The notes under the pieces were generated by a model. The model was given only the letters and a program-made list of their open reading frames with translations, did not search any database and was not told the origin of the DNA. The translations under genes were made by a program, and so were the position numbers. From Chytriomyces cf. hyalinus JEL632 (taxonomy: Eukaryota; Chytridiomycota; Chytridiomycetes; Chytridiales; Chytriomycetaceae), in assembly GCA_025435555.1 (NCBI GenBank), contig JAIWWG010000056.1, positions 62,001 through 126,000 on the forward strand: a stretch of DNA of 64,000 bases, in the 5' to 3' direction. This document shows, one piece after another, positions 43,086 through 54,947 of the stretch (the first letter of the stretch is position 1; every line of letters begins with the position of its first letter).

Positions 43086-46000
43086 ATGGACAACGCAAGC
43101 ATCGGAAGTAGCAGGCGCAAGACCATAGGCACCACCGGGCGAACAGCCATCGGAAACGTCACCAACAAATTCAGCAACATCTTCAGACGCTCCTCTTTAA
43201 GGTCCAATTCTTCCGCCAGTTCATCCACCGCCGACAACGGGATCAGCATCTTTGCGACATCATCGCCGCTCTCGAATCACATCACGCCCGAAGATGAGAG
43301 CGTCCATGCACACAGTGCACAATCAATGACGGCATACGACGGCCTCAAGGCGCACGCATCCACGCCCAATCTCTCGCTTTCATCAGGCGACCGGCCTGCA
43401 GTAGGCTCCACTGAACTGCGGCAACACTCGAGCGGCAACATGCACGAGTCAAGCTTGGATGAGCGTACCAGCAACAACGCCTCATGCATCCCCTCCGTTC
43501 GTTCGACCCCGTCCGCTCCTTCCACTGCGATCTGTTTTCCAACTGAGGTTTGACCCATCGCTCGTAACCACCAATCGTATTGATGAAATCACTGTTCAGA
43601 ATCAATCTGTCGAGCACAGCACCAATTCTTCCGCCAAAGAACTCCCATTATGTAATGCCCAGGCACCAGAGGCGATCGCAGTCATTGCTCAACCAAAAGC
43701 TTCGCAAACCCTCTTTGAACAAGGTGTCCGTCACTTGTCCCCTGAAGGCGGCCAAACCCCCAACCAAGCATATGCAAAATTCGATCAATCCGTGCGTCGC
43801 GCTCCAGCTCCTGGACAGCCTTCTTACGACTGGTACTCACACGCAACCTGTCTGAACAATATGGCAGTAGCCAAACGGCAAGTGTCGCAGTTTGATGATG
43901 CCTTGGTTAAAATTCAAGAAGCTTGGGGTGTGGCAGTGGATGCTGTTGTTCAGGAAAAGAAACGACACATGGCAATGGGGGAGGAACCAGAAAATATATG
44001 GATGGAGTTTGTTGTGGTATCGCTTGCCTTACACCAGGATGCCATTTGGGTCAGGTGAGTTGGAGTACTCCCCTTTGTTAGGATGCGTCTCATTTTTTTT
44101 TTTTTTTTTGGACTTGATAGCGCAATGCAAGAACCAAGTGCTACTACTGCAGAAGCCAACGATGACGGAATCCTTGTCAGCAATGCCTCAGGCAGTTCTG
44201 AACACCACAACAGTGAACAAACTTCAATCAGCGATAAAAATATCAAAATATTGCATGGTCCACCCATCGTCGCTCTTTTCTTGGATCTCACAACAAATAT
44301 GGGAAACATATTGTATAGCGCTGGATATATAACAGAATCCTTTCTTCAGCATTCGAACTGCCTGCGCCTCAGTGAGAGCGTGTTGGAAGTACATCCTCTT
44401 GACGCAGAATTTCGTATGGCCTTCCCACTCTCTATCCCATCTCGCTTCTCCAGAACCATGGCAGGAGGAATTCTTAGTAATCTCTTTGCCGAGAAAGGGG
44501 AGGGTCAGCAGTCAACTGCAGCAACCGCGTTTCACCATGATCCAAACATGCCGGCCCCGCCCTCCAATCGACGGCTGCATCTTTCGTACTTGCATCGGAC
44601 CGTAATTCTTGCCCAAACTCGTAGCTTAACACACTTGGCTGTTTGTTGTCAGGGCCTGGGGCTTGAAGATGCCGCGTTGCAATGTAATTCGCATGCACAC
44701 GAAATTCTGACGTTTTATCGAAAGTTTGGGGTCATTGGTGGAGTTTGTGAAGGAACGGAAGTGGTTCGTCGTGAGAGCGAGGAAACTCTAAACGCTGCGG
44801 TTGTGCGTGTCAAGACAAAGAAGCGACCCAAGAGAGACGAGCAACTTAAATGGCAGGAAATGCAGACGGAAAAGACGGAAACTTATATGCGCGATACTGC
44901 TGAGCTTCTACAAGCTGGCGTTTCAGCAAATCTAGCCTTGTCCTTTTGTAAGTGACCCCATGTCATGCCACTCTTTTGTGGCAACGAGCCTGCAAATCAA
45001 ACCTCGGACTGACATGTAAATTCAGATATGAAAGGCCGATTTGGTTCAGCCATGGAGTATCTTGTGCATTCTTCCGGCATTTCGAAAAGACTGGGTTATA
45101 CCCTTCAACACACCCGAGCTTTGAGTTCCATTCATGCTCTTAAAATTGATTTGGGCAGGTCCCTCAAAGCATTGCATTGGATTCGAAATATGGAAACAGA
45201 AGCTGCCGGCGCCACTGAAATTGATGAATTCTCGCGATACTGGGGACCTCCTCGAATTAGCGGAATCAATGTGGATCCATCATCATCCTATCCAGACACA
45301 TTTGCACCGGCTTCAATAGGCGCAAGCTGGGTAGACCCAGGAATCCAAGGCTTAAAATCATGTTTGCAGATTTTTAGGGAAAAGGATGATTTATTCAATG
45401 TGCTGTTGACGCTTGTAAATTTGGGTACGTTTTCATGAACTGTTTTGTTCGTGCGATTAGCTGACAGTTTCACCGCCTTCTGCTACCCTTTGGCCTTTCT
45501 AGCGACTGGATACATCATCAATGGACAGCCGTACATCGCACTCTACATTCTAGGTTCCATGATGAATGAACAGACCGCCTCCGGCCTCAGCTTAAGCAAG
45601 ATGACAGATGATGATGAGGGCTCAGGAAAAATGCCGGAAGGGTTAAAGTTGCACACGCACTTTACCCTATGTCAAGCTGTCTTTTTGGTGCTGCGACTGC
45701 AGAATCCAAACGAGGAACTATTTCCCCGCTTTATTGATATCACCCCTGATACCCTTCTCTGCTGCTATCCTGAACCTATCAACGCCCTGATCGAGGCAAT
45801 GGGCCTTCGAATCGACAATTTCCTGGACTTGGAAATGCTGTGTGTCGGATTCGTGACGGCTGTACAAGGATTGGAAATAACGCGCCACAGAATCATGACC
45901 GACATGTCATACGCGATGCTGCACATCAACTACATTGGGGACGACGGGTACTTTGGTGCATCTGCTCATTCCATGAACTTGCCATCATTTGATCCACAAC

Positions 46001-46833
46001 GCGGATTGAGCGAGCAGGTTTTAGGGTCTCATGTTTACGGAATCGGTACAGGAATCGATTTCTACACGCAACAATCGCTGCTGATCCGTCTGTTGATGGG
46101 TAAAAATGATTGGCTGAAAGCAAGCAACAATCATAGCCGTGAAGGGCAGGGGATGTCTGGTCTATATTTGAATCAAGCTGCCCAAAATCTGGATTCGATG
46201 GTGCATGATGCGCTTGAATTATTCCGGGCGGGAAGCGGTGAACCCACGAAAACGAATGCAGGAATGATTGGTAACCTGCATGAAAGCTCTGTAGCTGCTC
46301 TTGGGATTCCAGCCATGAGCAGCAAGGATGTGCATGAAAAGGTTGAAGCCACGGCTGAAAAGTTCACGGGAGCCATGTCAAAGTTGACTGCAGCGATGCA
46401 GACAAGCATGTTCACCTGCCCGACTCTATTTGCAATGAGCGCGGATTTGCTTTCACATGGCGCGTTCCAAGTGCTGTTTCAGAAGCACATTAGCCAACAC
46501 AGCGTTTCTGCGGAAGTGCACAACGTACTGCGCATGCCTGCGACACCAACTCCTGGACGAATTCATCGCGACCTCCTCTCTGCCGCAGCTGCAGCTCATT
46601 GTGGTGGATTGGCTATGTGTGAGGCTTGTATGCGCAGTGTTCTCAACGACCCGGACTCTTACGGGCAGCTCGTTTTTGTATCTACGGAAGGTGCAATTGT
46701 TGCTGCTGCCCCCCATGCTGAGGATACTGTCTGTGGTGGCGCCACGGATCCAGATGGTTCTATCACCGTCAAACGGAATGGAGTGGATTTGAAAGGGTGT
46801 CACATGTTTCCTTGCCAGCACTACTATGTCTGA
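43086..46833 (+). CDS. large helical-repeat (TPR-like) protein of unknown function
   Basis: ATG 43086 opens a basic, Ser-rich disordered N-terminus (KFSNIFRRSSLRSNSS). A 52-nt intron at 43548-43599 explains an apparent frame change after CFPTE. Further exons give TPR-type helix pairs, for example HATCLNNMAVAKRQVSQFDD followed by ALVKIQEAWGVAVDA, NMGNILYSAGYITESFLQHS, THLAVCCQGLGLEDAALQCN and LLTLVNLATGYIINGQPYIA. The C-terminal third is mixed alpha with a Cys/His cluster (AAAAHCGGLAMCEACMRSVL) and ends CHMFPCQHYYV. The total is about 1,150 residues, with no membrane segments and no enzymatic motif. I do not recognise the family. A scaffold role is a guess from the repeats. A T-tract intron sits near 44056-44120. 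Confidence 0.7.
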
Positions 46834-47071
46834 GCAAGCCTGAGGTTATCCTCATCATTCTTTTCACTGCAAAATGCGCTGCGCGCACGGCAGTACATGT
46901 AAAATCCAATTCCTAACCAACGACCACTTTGTCGCCATCTGTTCATCCCTTTGCCCAAATTTCATCGTTTTGTTCCACTTTTCCTGACTTGAGAGTGTCA
47001 AAAGTATATCCAATATAGAATGGAAAGAAGCTTTAAATTCAACGAAATTCCTGCTTTATATATACTGGGTA

Positions 47072-49397
47072 TTATCGACGATATCGAACAGGGACAACTT
47101 CGGGAATCATGACGCCCTTGTCCCGTCCCCTAAATTCCGCTGCTTCAAGTTCTGCAAAATCACTAGCATCCAAATCCGACTCCCATGGGTACGAAATGTT
47201 CCATTTCGCCGCCTTTTCCATCAACGCGGCAGGGAGTTCTGAACTCGCCACAACGGGAATAGCCACATTTGCGGCCACATTTTGCGGCGCTGCAGAGGTA
47301 GTTGCACCACCGCCACCAAATATACTTGACTTGGCCCCGCCAAATACACTTTTTCCTCCTCCCCCAAATGCCGGGATTGTTGATGTTGAGGTGGCAGTTG
47401 TGGCACCAGCTGGAGTGGATCCGGCACCAAATATCGAATTGGAACTGACAGCTGCTCCTGCATTCGTCGATCCCAACGCGATTTTCGTATCTTTGGGTGG
47501 AAACACAGCTCCAGTTAAGCCAGAACTCTGATCCGAAGAGGACACTGGGGGTCCATCTGGCCCCCCAAACACAGAAACGCCTGCCGCAGCACCAACTGAT
47601 GGTGGATTCCCCACAAATGGCGCATGCTGAGTGACTGGCACAACCGGTAAATTCTGAATCATTTGCAACACGAGTTCGCCGATTTTGCTCGAAACCAACG
47701 CTCCGCTTTTCAGCTTCTGATGCTGTTTGAAGGGATCTTGCAAAAATGCATTCATTTCAGATTCGTACATTTGTTGTGCTTGATTAAAGTTTGACAACTG
47801 TTTTGAAGCAAACAAGCAGTAAGAGTTCTATACCCGAAAAAAAAATACAAAATTGCTCACGTATTGATTGGGGTTTCCATTCAGGCGAACATCATGCGTG
47901 AACAACACACGCGCTTCCAGCGGGCTGATGTCCACCCCTGTAAACATGGATGGATCACCTTTACAAAGACCGTATGTGGACAACTGCCAACTAAAAGCAG
48001 GCCGCTCTTTTGAAAAATCGACTCGGCAGATATCATTTGTGTTTCTGGAGTCCGAAATATGTTGATGAGAAACTCGAAAAAAACATGGAAAAATTGATTT
48101 TTACGAACGGAGGTGTTGGTACAACAGGAGGTTTGACGAAAGGCTGTTGTGGGGCCTGCGAAAATATAGGATTTTTGCCAACCTCCGTGGAAAATGCGCT
48201 CGGTGCAGAAACCACTGCTTGAACAGGCGCAATGGTTGGAGTGGGTTCGGATAATGCTTCAAAGGGATTCTTTGACAAAGGAATGGCATTCGTAGTGGCT
48301 GCTGCTCCTCCAAAAACGCTCCCTCCAAATACAGACTTTGTTGCGCTTGCAGGTGCGGCATTTGTTCCAGAAGATCCAAACGCTGGTATGGGAGTACCAG
48401 AGTTGGCCGAACTGCCAAATACGCTATTGCCTGCGTTTGCATTTGAAAAGGCACCCCCACCCGAGTTTGCGGCACCCCCAAACACACTACCACCAGCGTT
48501 TGCGCTTCCAAATACACTCGGTCCCGCGTTGGCTTTTCCAAACACACTATTGCCTGAGGAAGCATTTCCAAATGCATTTCCAGCTCCTGCATTTGCGCTG
48601 CCAAACGCGCTTGCTCCTGAGTTTGCATTCCCAAAGACACTGCCTCCAGAGTACGCGTTGCCAAAAACGCTACCTCCTGTGTTTGCAGCATTTCCAAACG
48701 CACCAGCTGGACTACCCCCGAAAGCAGATGCCGCGCCAAATGCCGGAGCTGTATTTCCAGAAGCACCGCCACCAAACACAGATGCCGTATTTGTTGTTGT
48801 ATTTACCGGAGCGCCTCCACCAAATACAGATGTGGTATTCGTGGTTGCATTATTCGACCCACCAAATACTGAAACGGCTGGGGCTGGGGCTGCAGATCCA
48901 AACACCGAACCTCCTGCAGTGCCTCCTCCGCCAAAAACTGATGTTGCTGGCTTCACTGCACCACCGCCAAACACGGACCCAGCATTGCTCGCAGCCCCAA
49001 AGGTAGATGCATTTCCGGCACCACCACCGCCCCCGCCTCCAAAGACGGACTGACTAGTATTTGCGCTGCCAAAGGCCGATGAGGGAGCGGCCGCGCTGCC
49101 GTCTCTGAATGCTGAAAAGGACGACGAAGCTGGTGCCGCGAACGTCGACCCACCAAAGACGGACCCCTGGGTCGCGTTTGCAACAGACCCAAATGACGGC
49201 GCACCACCTCCGCCAAAGACGCTGCCGCCAAATTGTGGCTTGTTCGTGGACAGGTTGGCGGCCGCACCGAAAACAGACTGGGTGCCAGACTGAGGGTTTG
49301 GTTGCTGTCCCTGCTGGTTTTGCGGCTGTCCGAAGTTGCTCTGCCCGAACGTGCTCTGTCCAAAGGACGGCTGTCCGAAGGAGCTTTGTCCAAACAT
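47072..49397 (-). CDS. FG-repeat nucleoporin, NUP42/Amo1 type
   Basis: ATG 49397 opens an FG-repeat domain: GLFG-like FGQSSFGQPSFGQSTFGQ, then about 20 SVFGG/SVFGN units over roughly 430 residues. Two downstream exons carry the conserved region of Nup42 homologs: NDICRVDFSKERPAFSWQLS, GLCKGDPSMFTGVDISPLEA, RVLFTHDVRLNGNPNQY, then NFNQAQQMYESEMNAFLQDP. More FG spacers follow, and a C-terminal helix KWNISYPWESDLDASDF ends in EVVPVRYRR. Nup42 sits on the cytoplasmic face of the pore and helps Gle1/Dbp5 release exported mRNA. Animal homologs start with a CCCH finger; none is present in this model. The promoter has AAATATTAATATTTA at 49424-49438. Confidence 0.82.
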
Positions 49398-50544
49398 TGT
49401 TTTCTGCTTGATTTTAACGTTGGTAAATATTAATATTTATGAGTTGGAATTCTAAAACCAGCAGCTGGTTTTGACCCCACCGAAGTGACCCCCTGCTTAT
49501 ACCGAAGTTGAGGAAGATAAAATTGCTGCGTCCGAAAAACACAAGCGAAGTGTATGGCTGGTGGCTAACGGTTCAAAAGTGACCCGACATCAAAGGCCCA
49601 GCTTCTTTTCCAAAAGTCAAGAGTCATAAAACATATCAGCGTTCGCGTAAACCCGGAACAAGTTAAGATGTGGTCGACGGACGTAAAAAAGAACAGACAG
49701 CGAATGGAGCGCGATGTTGTGGAGAATTGGTACCGCAGAGTCACGCGTCATTGATTTCTGCAAGCCTTCTTGATTACGGTGGCTCTGTCAGTTACCGTAC
49801 ATCCTTCTCGACCAGTGACCCTTCAAAGTTCAAGCTTGACCAGTTGTAGACTACTATTTGTGGGGGTGGTGTTCCCCCTAATACGTTAACTGGAAATGTA
49901 GCCTTCTTGTTAGACAATTTAGCCGCGATTTGATGATTGAACAGAGACCGCGTCTTGGAATGACCAGGATTTCCATAGACCTTTGCTATGTTTAATTTTT
50001 GGTATTTAACGTTTTTGGATTCGGGCCTTTTTGGGTCTTCAAGTGGAATTGAGCCAACACAAATGCAAGAAACACCAATGACAAGTCGCAGAACCCCATA
50101 ATTTTACGGCTCACCTTTCCGAACGTGACCCGCAAAGTGGGCATTCACCCCTAACCTCAATCTACTACCCCGCACCCCCACCCCACACCCCATCGCATGC
50201 CGCATCGGATACGGTTTTCGATCCCTCCCTTTCGAAGGACATCGAAAGCGTCGAGGGTTGCAACTTACCGAAGATAAACTTTGATCAAAGCACTGGAGGC
50301 GCCGATCATCTTTGTCTAGCACATTGGCGTGCAGTTTTCAGTCTGCTGTCAATGACCGATAAAGAAACAAACCATGTGATGCCCGCATTAAAATAAACGC
50401 AACTGTGGTTATCTGGCATCCAACGAATTATCGAAGGTGCAAGTGGACCGAACCTCCATATATCTAACGCATTACAAAACCAAGAATTCTAGTGACATTT
50501 ATAGCACTCAGTTAAGGTGCAAAACAGATGAAAAGGAAAAGAAC
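49398..50544. other. 1.1-kb intergenic region with G-quadruplex motif
   Basis: This is the longest gene-free stretch of the window. Beside the nucleoporin promoter element it holds an AAAACCAG/CTGGTTTT inverted repeat around 49455-49473, a GGGGG/CCCCC hairpin at about 49860-49880 and a C-rich run at 50168-50191. The 50200-50340 part has short inverted repeats but matches no RNA family I can name. No coding frame is convincing. Confidence 0.5.
50168..50191 (-). other. canonical G-quadruplex motif
   Basis: On the minus strand four G-tracts of four to five are separated by loops of 3, 1 and 3 nt (GGGG TGT GGGG T GGGGG TGC GGGG). This is a textbook stable intramolecular quadruplex. It lies about 350 nt downstream of the kinase stop codon and 770 nt upstream of the nucleoporin ATG. 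Confidence 0.7.
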
Positions 50545-53500
50545 TCAAACACCCTGCGAGCCACTGCGCTCAACATGATTCCCATTTGAACCTCCAACCA
50601 GCCAACCAAAACCCCGCACAAACCCACGAACATATCGATCCTCTCCGCGTCTATTGACAATTTCGTCATCGCTCTCGACTGTCTCCTCGTTACTGCCGGT
50701 ACCACTCACAGCTTCTGCTTCTTCCTGATCTTGAACAATGTTGGGTGAAACGCCTCTATCCGCGTAAGTTGGTATTGCTGTTGCCCGACCAAACAGCAAC
50801 GGCATAGATTTTTGGTGAAGTACGGGATGACTTTGCGATGGTGGATGCTGGAAGTGCTGGTGCGGCTGATTCAGCTGTTGCTGTTGCTGATTTGCGTGAT
50901 GTTGTTGTTGTTGATTGGGAAATAATTGCTGTTGCTGGCTGTATTGCGGTCGAGACTGCTGCATCTCAAAGAATGGAGACGGCTGCTGCTCTCGAGAAGG
51001 CGAAGGTGGCACCCCATACGCAAGATATGGGTTCACATCCATACCAGCTGGCATGGAATATCTAGCTGGCTGCTGCATCAACTGCTGCTGACGCTGCTGT
51101 TGCTGTTGCTGAGCGTCCAAGGAAGAGGGCAACGCGCTGAACGGATTTGAATTCGCGTTGTATGAAGCTGGCCGTTGGAATGGATTGTTATTGTGATTCG
51201 TGTTTAAGGTTCGGAACGGATTGACGGCAATTGAAGCAGTCGCTTCCTGGCTGTAGGAGCTTTCAGAAGGTGAATAGCCACCAGTCGATATGGGGATGGA
51301 CAATCGACCATCTGCAGTTGACGATGGCCGGCTCAAACTGGACGCCGTCACGGGGCGATTGAGACTCAGTTGATTTGGACTGCTTCGGCCGTACTCAAGC
51401 TGGTTGGAAGTGGCAGTTTCAGGGCTTTTTGGAAGAACATTGAACGCCGCTTGTTGTTGAATGGGAGAAACATCCTCCCTGACTTCCACGCTTGAAAGTT
51501 GCGGTGCACTTTTGTGCAACTGAGCCGACGATGATGCATCCTCCAGATTGGTTTTACTTCGCACACGGTGTCGATGTTTCGTCAAAACACTTCCGCTGCT
51601 GTGTCCTGCTTGGCCGTTTGTCTTCGCATTCACCACAAGAGCTTCGAAATCCCTCTCACTCACTCGACTTTTCGCATTTTTGGCCGCAATGAACGCAAAC
51701 GGTGCTTGTGGGGCGGGTAAAATGGATGAATTGTCATGAAGCGTTGCTTTGCTTTTGCGCTCTGAAACGCGTTTCAAGCTTTTGGACCGCCCCCCAAGAA
51801 TACTCATCCCCGCAAGACCGTTATACATTTTGGCCAAGCCAGATGAAAATCCAGTAGTTTCTGTTGCACTGCGCTTTTCGGAAATCGATGGCATACGTGA
51901 CAGTCCGGCCCGTTCGTCATCATCAGATGAGTCTGCATCAGGTTTTCCTCGCCACAAGTCTTCGACACTGTTTCCTGGTCGCAGTACACTTCTCGAGTCG
52001 GTTTTGTAATATAGCGGAAGTTCTTGTGGCATGTTCAGGTTTTCCGACAAGGTGGCGGCAACGTTGCTCGTTGACCCAGGAAGCAGACTTGATGTGGCCG
52101 TGCTTCCACCAACAGTTTGAGGAAGCAACGGGGCCGAGTTCTTTTTCTCCCTATCATTTGCGGCAAATACAAACGCGCCAGGCATAGTGGACACGCCGTC
52201 CACCATGCTCCCAACTTCATTCCCGAATCCATCCCATTCCTGCTTCGATACGCCTCCAGCAACACCCTTCCCAAGTCTAATGCTTGCAGTGCCAGATGGA
52301 TCTACTAGACTTCCTCCAACTCCAGGGGCTCCAATACCAGCAGGGATTCCTGTCGAATTCGAACCAAGTTGCAAACTACCACCAGGCCCAACGCCGGTGG
52401 GTGCCGCTCCAGCTCCAAGGTGCATAAACGGTCGAAACTTTTTCATACCTCGATTCACTGCCCGCTTAATTCCTTTCTCCAAGTCCGGAATCAACCGTCG
52501 ATCCACTTTTACAACTTCATAGTGACTCTCCTCGTCTGGCGCAGACCTGTTCAATCCAGGGGCACGCGCGGCAGCAGTATCGCCACTTCCGCTAAAGTCA
52601 TCTGCCTCCAAATCATCGCTATCATACTCCTCTCCTTCCAAAACTTCGTCGTCGCTCTCCTGGTTCACGTACCCCGCAATCGCCGTTCCAAGAAACGCGA
52701 GGCCAAATGCAGGCCGTTGCTGAAGATAATGGTGGTCATCCACTGCTCCAGTCTGACCATTCGTTCCAGCTGCACCTCCGGTAGTTGGATGGTGATGGTG
52801 ATGATGATGATGGGCTGCACTACCAAATGGAATACCTCCACGTTTGCTGAGGCGCTGTTTGGCGGTGGCAAGGCGCGAAATCCCAAGGCGTCCAATTCCC
52901 TCTCGGCCAAGGGTGAGTGTGTTGGGCAGTTCCGGTGCAGCAACGCGAGCAGGCGCCGTCCAGATGAGAGTTGCTCCGCCCGTGACAGTTGTTTGCGAGC
53001 TGTTGAGTGCAGCGGAGGGTGGCGTTGTGAATGGGGATGAAGCAAATGGTGCACCAGCAGCAGCTGGAATGGGTGCCGCCTGCTGCCCCAAGCTTTGTTG
53101 AGGAGTGATGGGTGCAATGCTGATACTACTTTCGGTCGGGATAGAGAAGAAGGGGTTTGTCGGCGGTTGAATGAGTTGATCGAATTGCAAGTTTTCTGGT
53201 TGTGATGCGAATGGATTTCCGGAGGTAAACGGATTGTAGTAATCTGACGAAGTGATGTTCATGGGTGAGCCCCGCGAGCCGCTGTTGAATGGATTTTTGG
53301 GGTCCTTGAACTGAGTATATTTGGGGTCTGGTATTGAGCCAAACACCACCAGTGGACCTTGCATCTTTGAGGACCCAAATGGATTGGTTTGGGATGGAAA
53401 TTTCTGTTGGCCGGTGTTTTGAGATGAGAATTGCCCCTCTTGAGGCTTGTGTTGTGGACGAGATGGGACTTCAGATTGCAATGATTCGACTTGCTGAGTC

Positions 53501-54947
53501 TCAGCGGCCATCGGAGCAGGAGCAACATTTTCTTCATCTTCCAAGAAGGTAGGTAAGGCATTGACAAGTCGTTTAAACTCGGGCAGAGGTATCCTCTTTG
53601 ATGGATCCACATGAAAAACGCGGCTTAAAATCGAATCAAATTCCGCAGATATTTTGAAATGGTGCCGTAAAATGTCAGGTCGATCCGTCACATATATGCT
53701 GAAGATGGGATCTGCCATGGTTGCCTCAAACCACTGTATCATTTTTTAAAGAGTTAGATACGTCACGGAGGGAAAGTGTTGTTCAGTCAAGTGACATACA
53801 GGATTCTTTGAAAATAGCAGGTTGATGAGCAGAATTCCAAGGGCCCAGACGTCGGAGCTTGCCGGTGAATACCCTTTCGTATGGTCAGCAGTTGCACACG
53901 CCTCAGGAGGAATATAACGTGTGGACCCGCAACCCATCTCATAGCTCCAAGTATCCCTCGTCGCGAGTCCAAAGTCTGTTATTTTGGCGATCAGGGAATT
54001 CACATCGAGCAGAATGTTCTCCGGCTTCAAATCTCTGTGGTAATATCCGCGAGAGTGACAGTGCAGGACACCGTCGCACAATTGCCCAAAGACGTCTTTC
54101 ACAGCGATATCAGGAAAGCCACCCTTTTGCATAATAGCTTCGTACAGATCTGATTCAGGGGGTGGTGAAATTTAGATTCAGCCTCGTTATTATTCGAGTT
54201 CCGCGTGATTCGAAACTTCAGATGATCGTTGACTGAATATTTTGGGGATGCCCGCATTTCCGAGTGCAGCAACATCCAAACGACTCAACAACGCGCAGAC
54301 ATAATCCGAACCACTCACCCATCTGACAAAACTCCATCACAATTAGCAGCCATTCGGGGGTATCGACCGTGCGAATCAACTGGATAACGTTCGGATGTCC
54401 GTTCAAGTCCTCCATAGCCATCACCTCCCGCTTTTGCATTGCCATTTTTTTCGGGTCGGCTCCGGCTTTCATGAGGCATTTCACAGCTACTTTGGACGAT
54501 GTCGAGTAGTCGTATCCAAGGTAAACATGGGCAAATGAACCTGGAAATAAAAGTACGGCGCAGCATGGCCAACTGCGTCAACATTGACCAAATTCTTTGC
54601 AGCACATATCCAAACAACCAATCACCTTGTCCCACGAAGTCCAAAAGTTTGATGCGATCGGAGTCGATGGACATTCCAACTTGGAACGGGGGAAGCGGGA
54701 CATCGGGCGAGTCTTGCACGGGCTGTTTTGGGACTGGAGTTTCCCATTGGAACTGGAATTGTGCCCTGTCCTTCGCTAAGGGCGAGTCTGCAGCCGGTGG
54801 AGGGGGTTTCGGGCGTGGTGGCGGTTGTTTGAATGGATTCGATGGGCCGTTCTGTTGGGCATTGCTTTCTACTTGTCTGAAGGGATTCGAATGGGAGGTG
54901 GTGGCGCTGGTGTATGTTGCCGGTGTGTGGCGCGGCGGCGTCGTCAT
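50545..54947 (-). CDS. Ran1/Ksp1-like protein kinase with ten NPF motifs
   Basis: ATG 54947 opens a Pro-rich tail with two NPF motifs (SNPFRQV, SNPFKQP). The kinase domain runs over several exons: LLDFVGQG (Gly loop), SKVAVKCLMKAG (Lys), PEWLLIVMEFCQMG, CHSRGYYHRDLKPENILLDV (catalytic loop), ITDFGLATRDTWSYEMGCGS (DFG), RYIPPEACATADH and SSDVWALGILLINL. The HRDLKPEN/DFGLAT/GCGS pattern is that of the fungal Ran1-Ksp1-Vhs1 group, not of the Ark1/AAK1 endocytic group (which has DFGSAT). The last exon encodes a very long disordered tail of about 980 residues with eight more NPF motifs, a His8 run (52793-52818), poly-Gln and many Ser-rich patches. It is catalytically complete. NPF motifs bind EH-domain endocytic proteins, suggesting that context, but this is inference. 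Confidence 0.82.

Noticed and set aside
43511-43599. apparent frameshift in the TPR-like gene
   Set aside because: A 52-nt intron at 43548-43599 (GT..AG, standard size) restores frame, so no break is needed. A 37-nt intron at 43511-43547 would also work but is shorter than usual here.
48232-49053. long plus-strand frame rich in Pro/Ala/Asn
   Set aside because: It is the antisense shadow of the FG-repeat domain of the nucleoporin.
49483-50130. GTGACCC heptamer found four times upstream of the nucleoporin
   Set aside because: The heptamer also occurs inside coding and other intergenic sequence, at variable distance and orientation. No consistent arrangement is visible.
50200-50340. possible small nuclear or other structured RNA
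   Set aside because: Short inverted repeats are present and CAACTTACCG faintly resembles the U1 5' end, but the key ACUUACCUG sequence and the rest of U1 are absent. No other RNA family fits.
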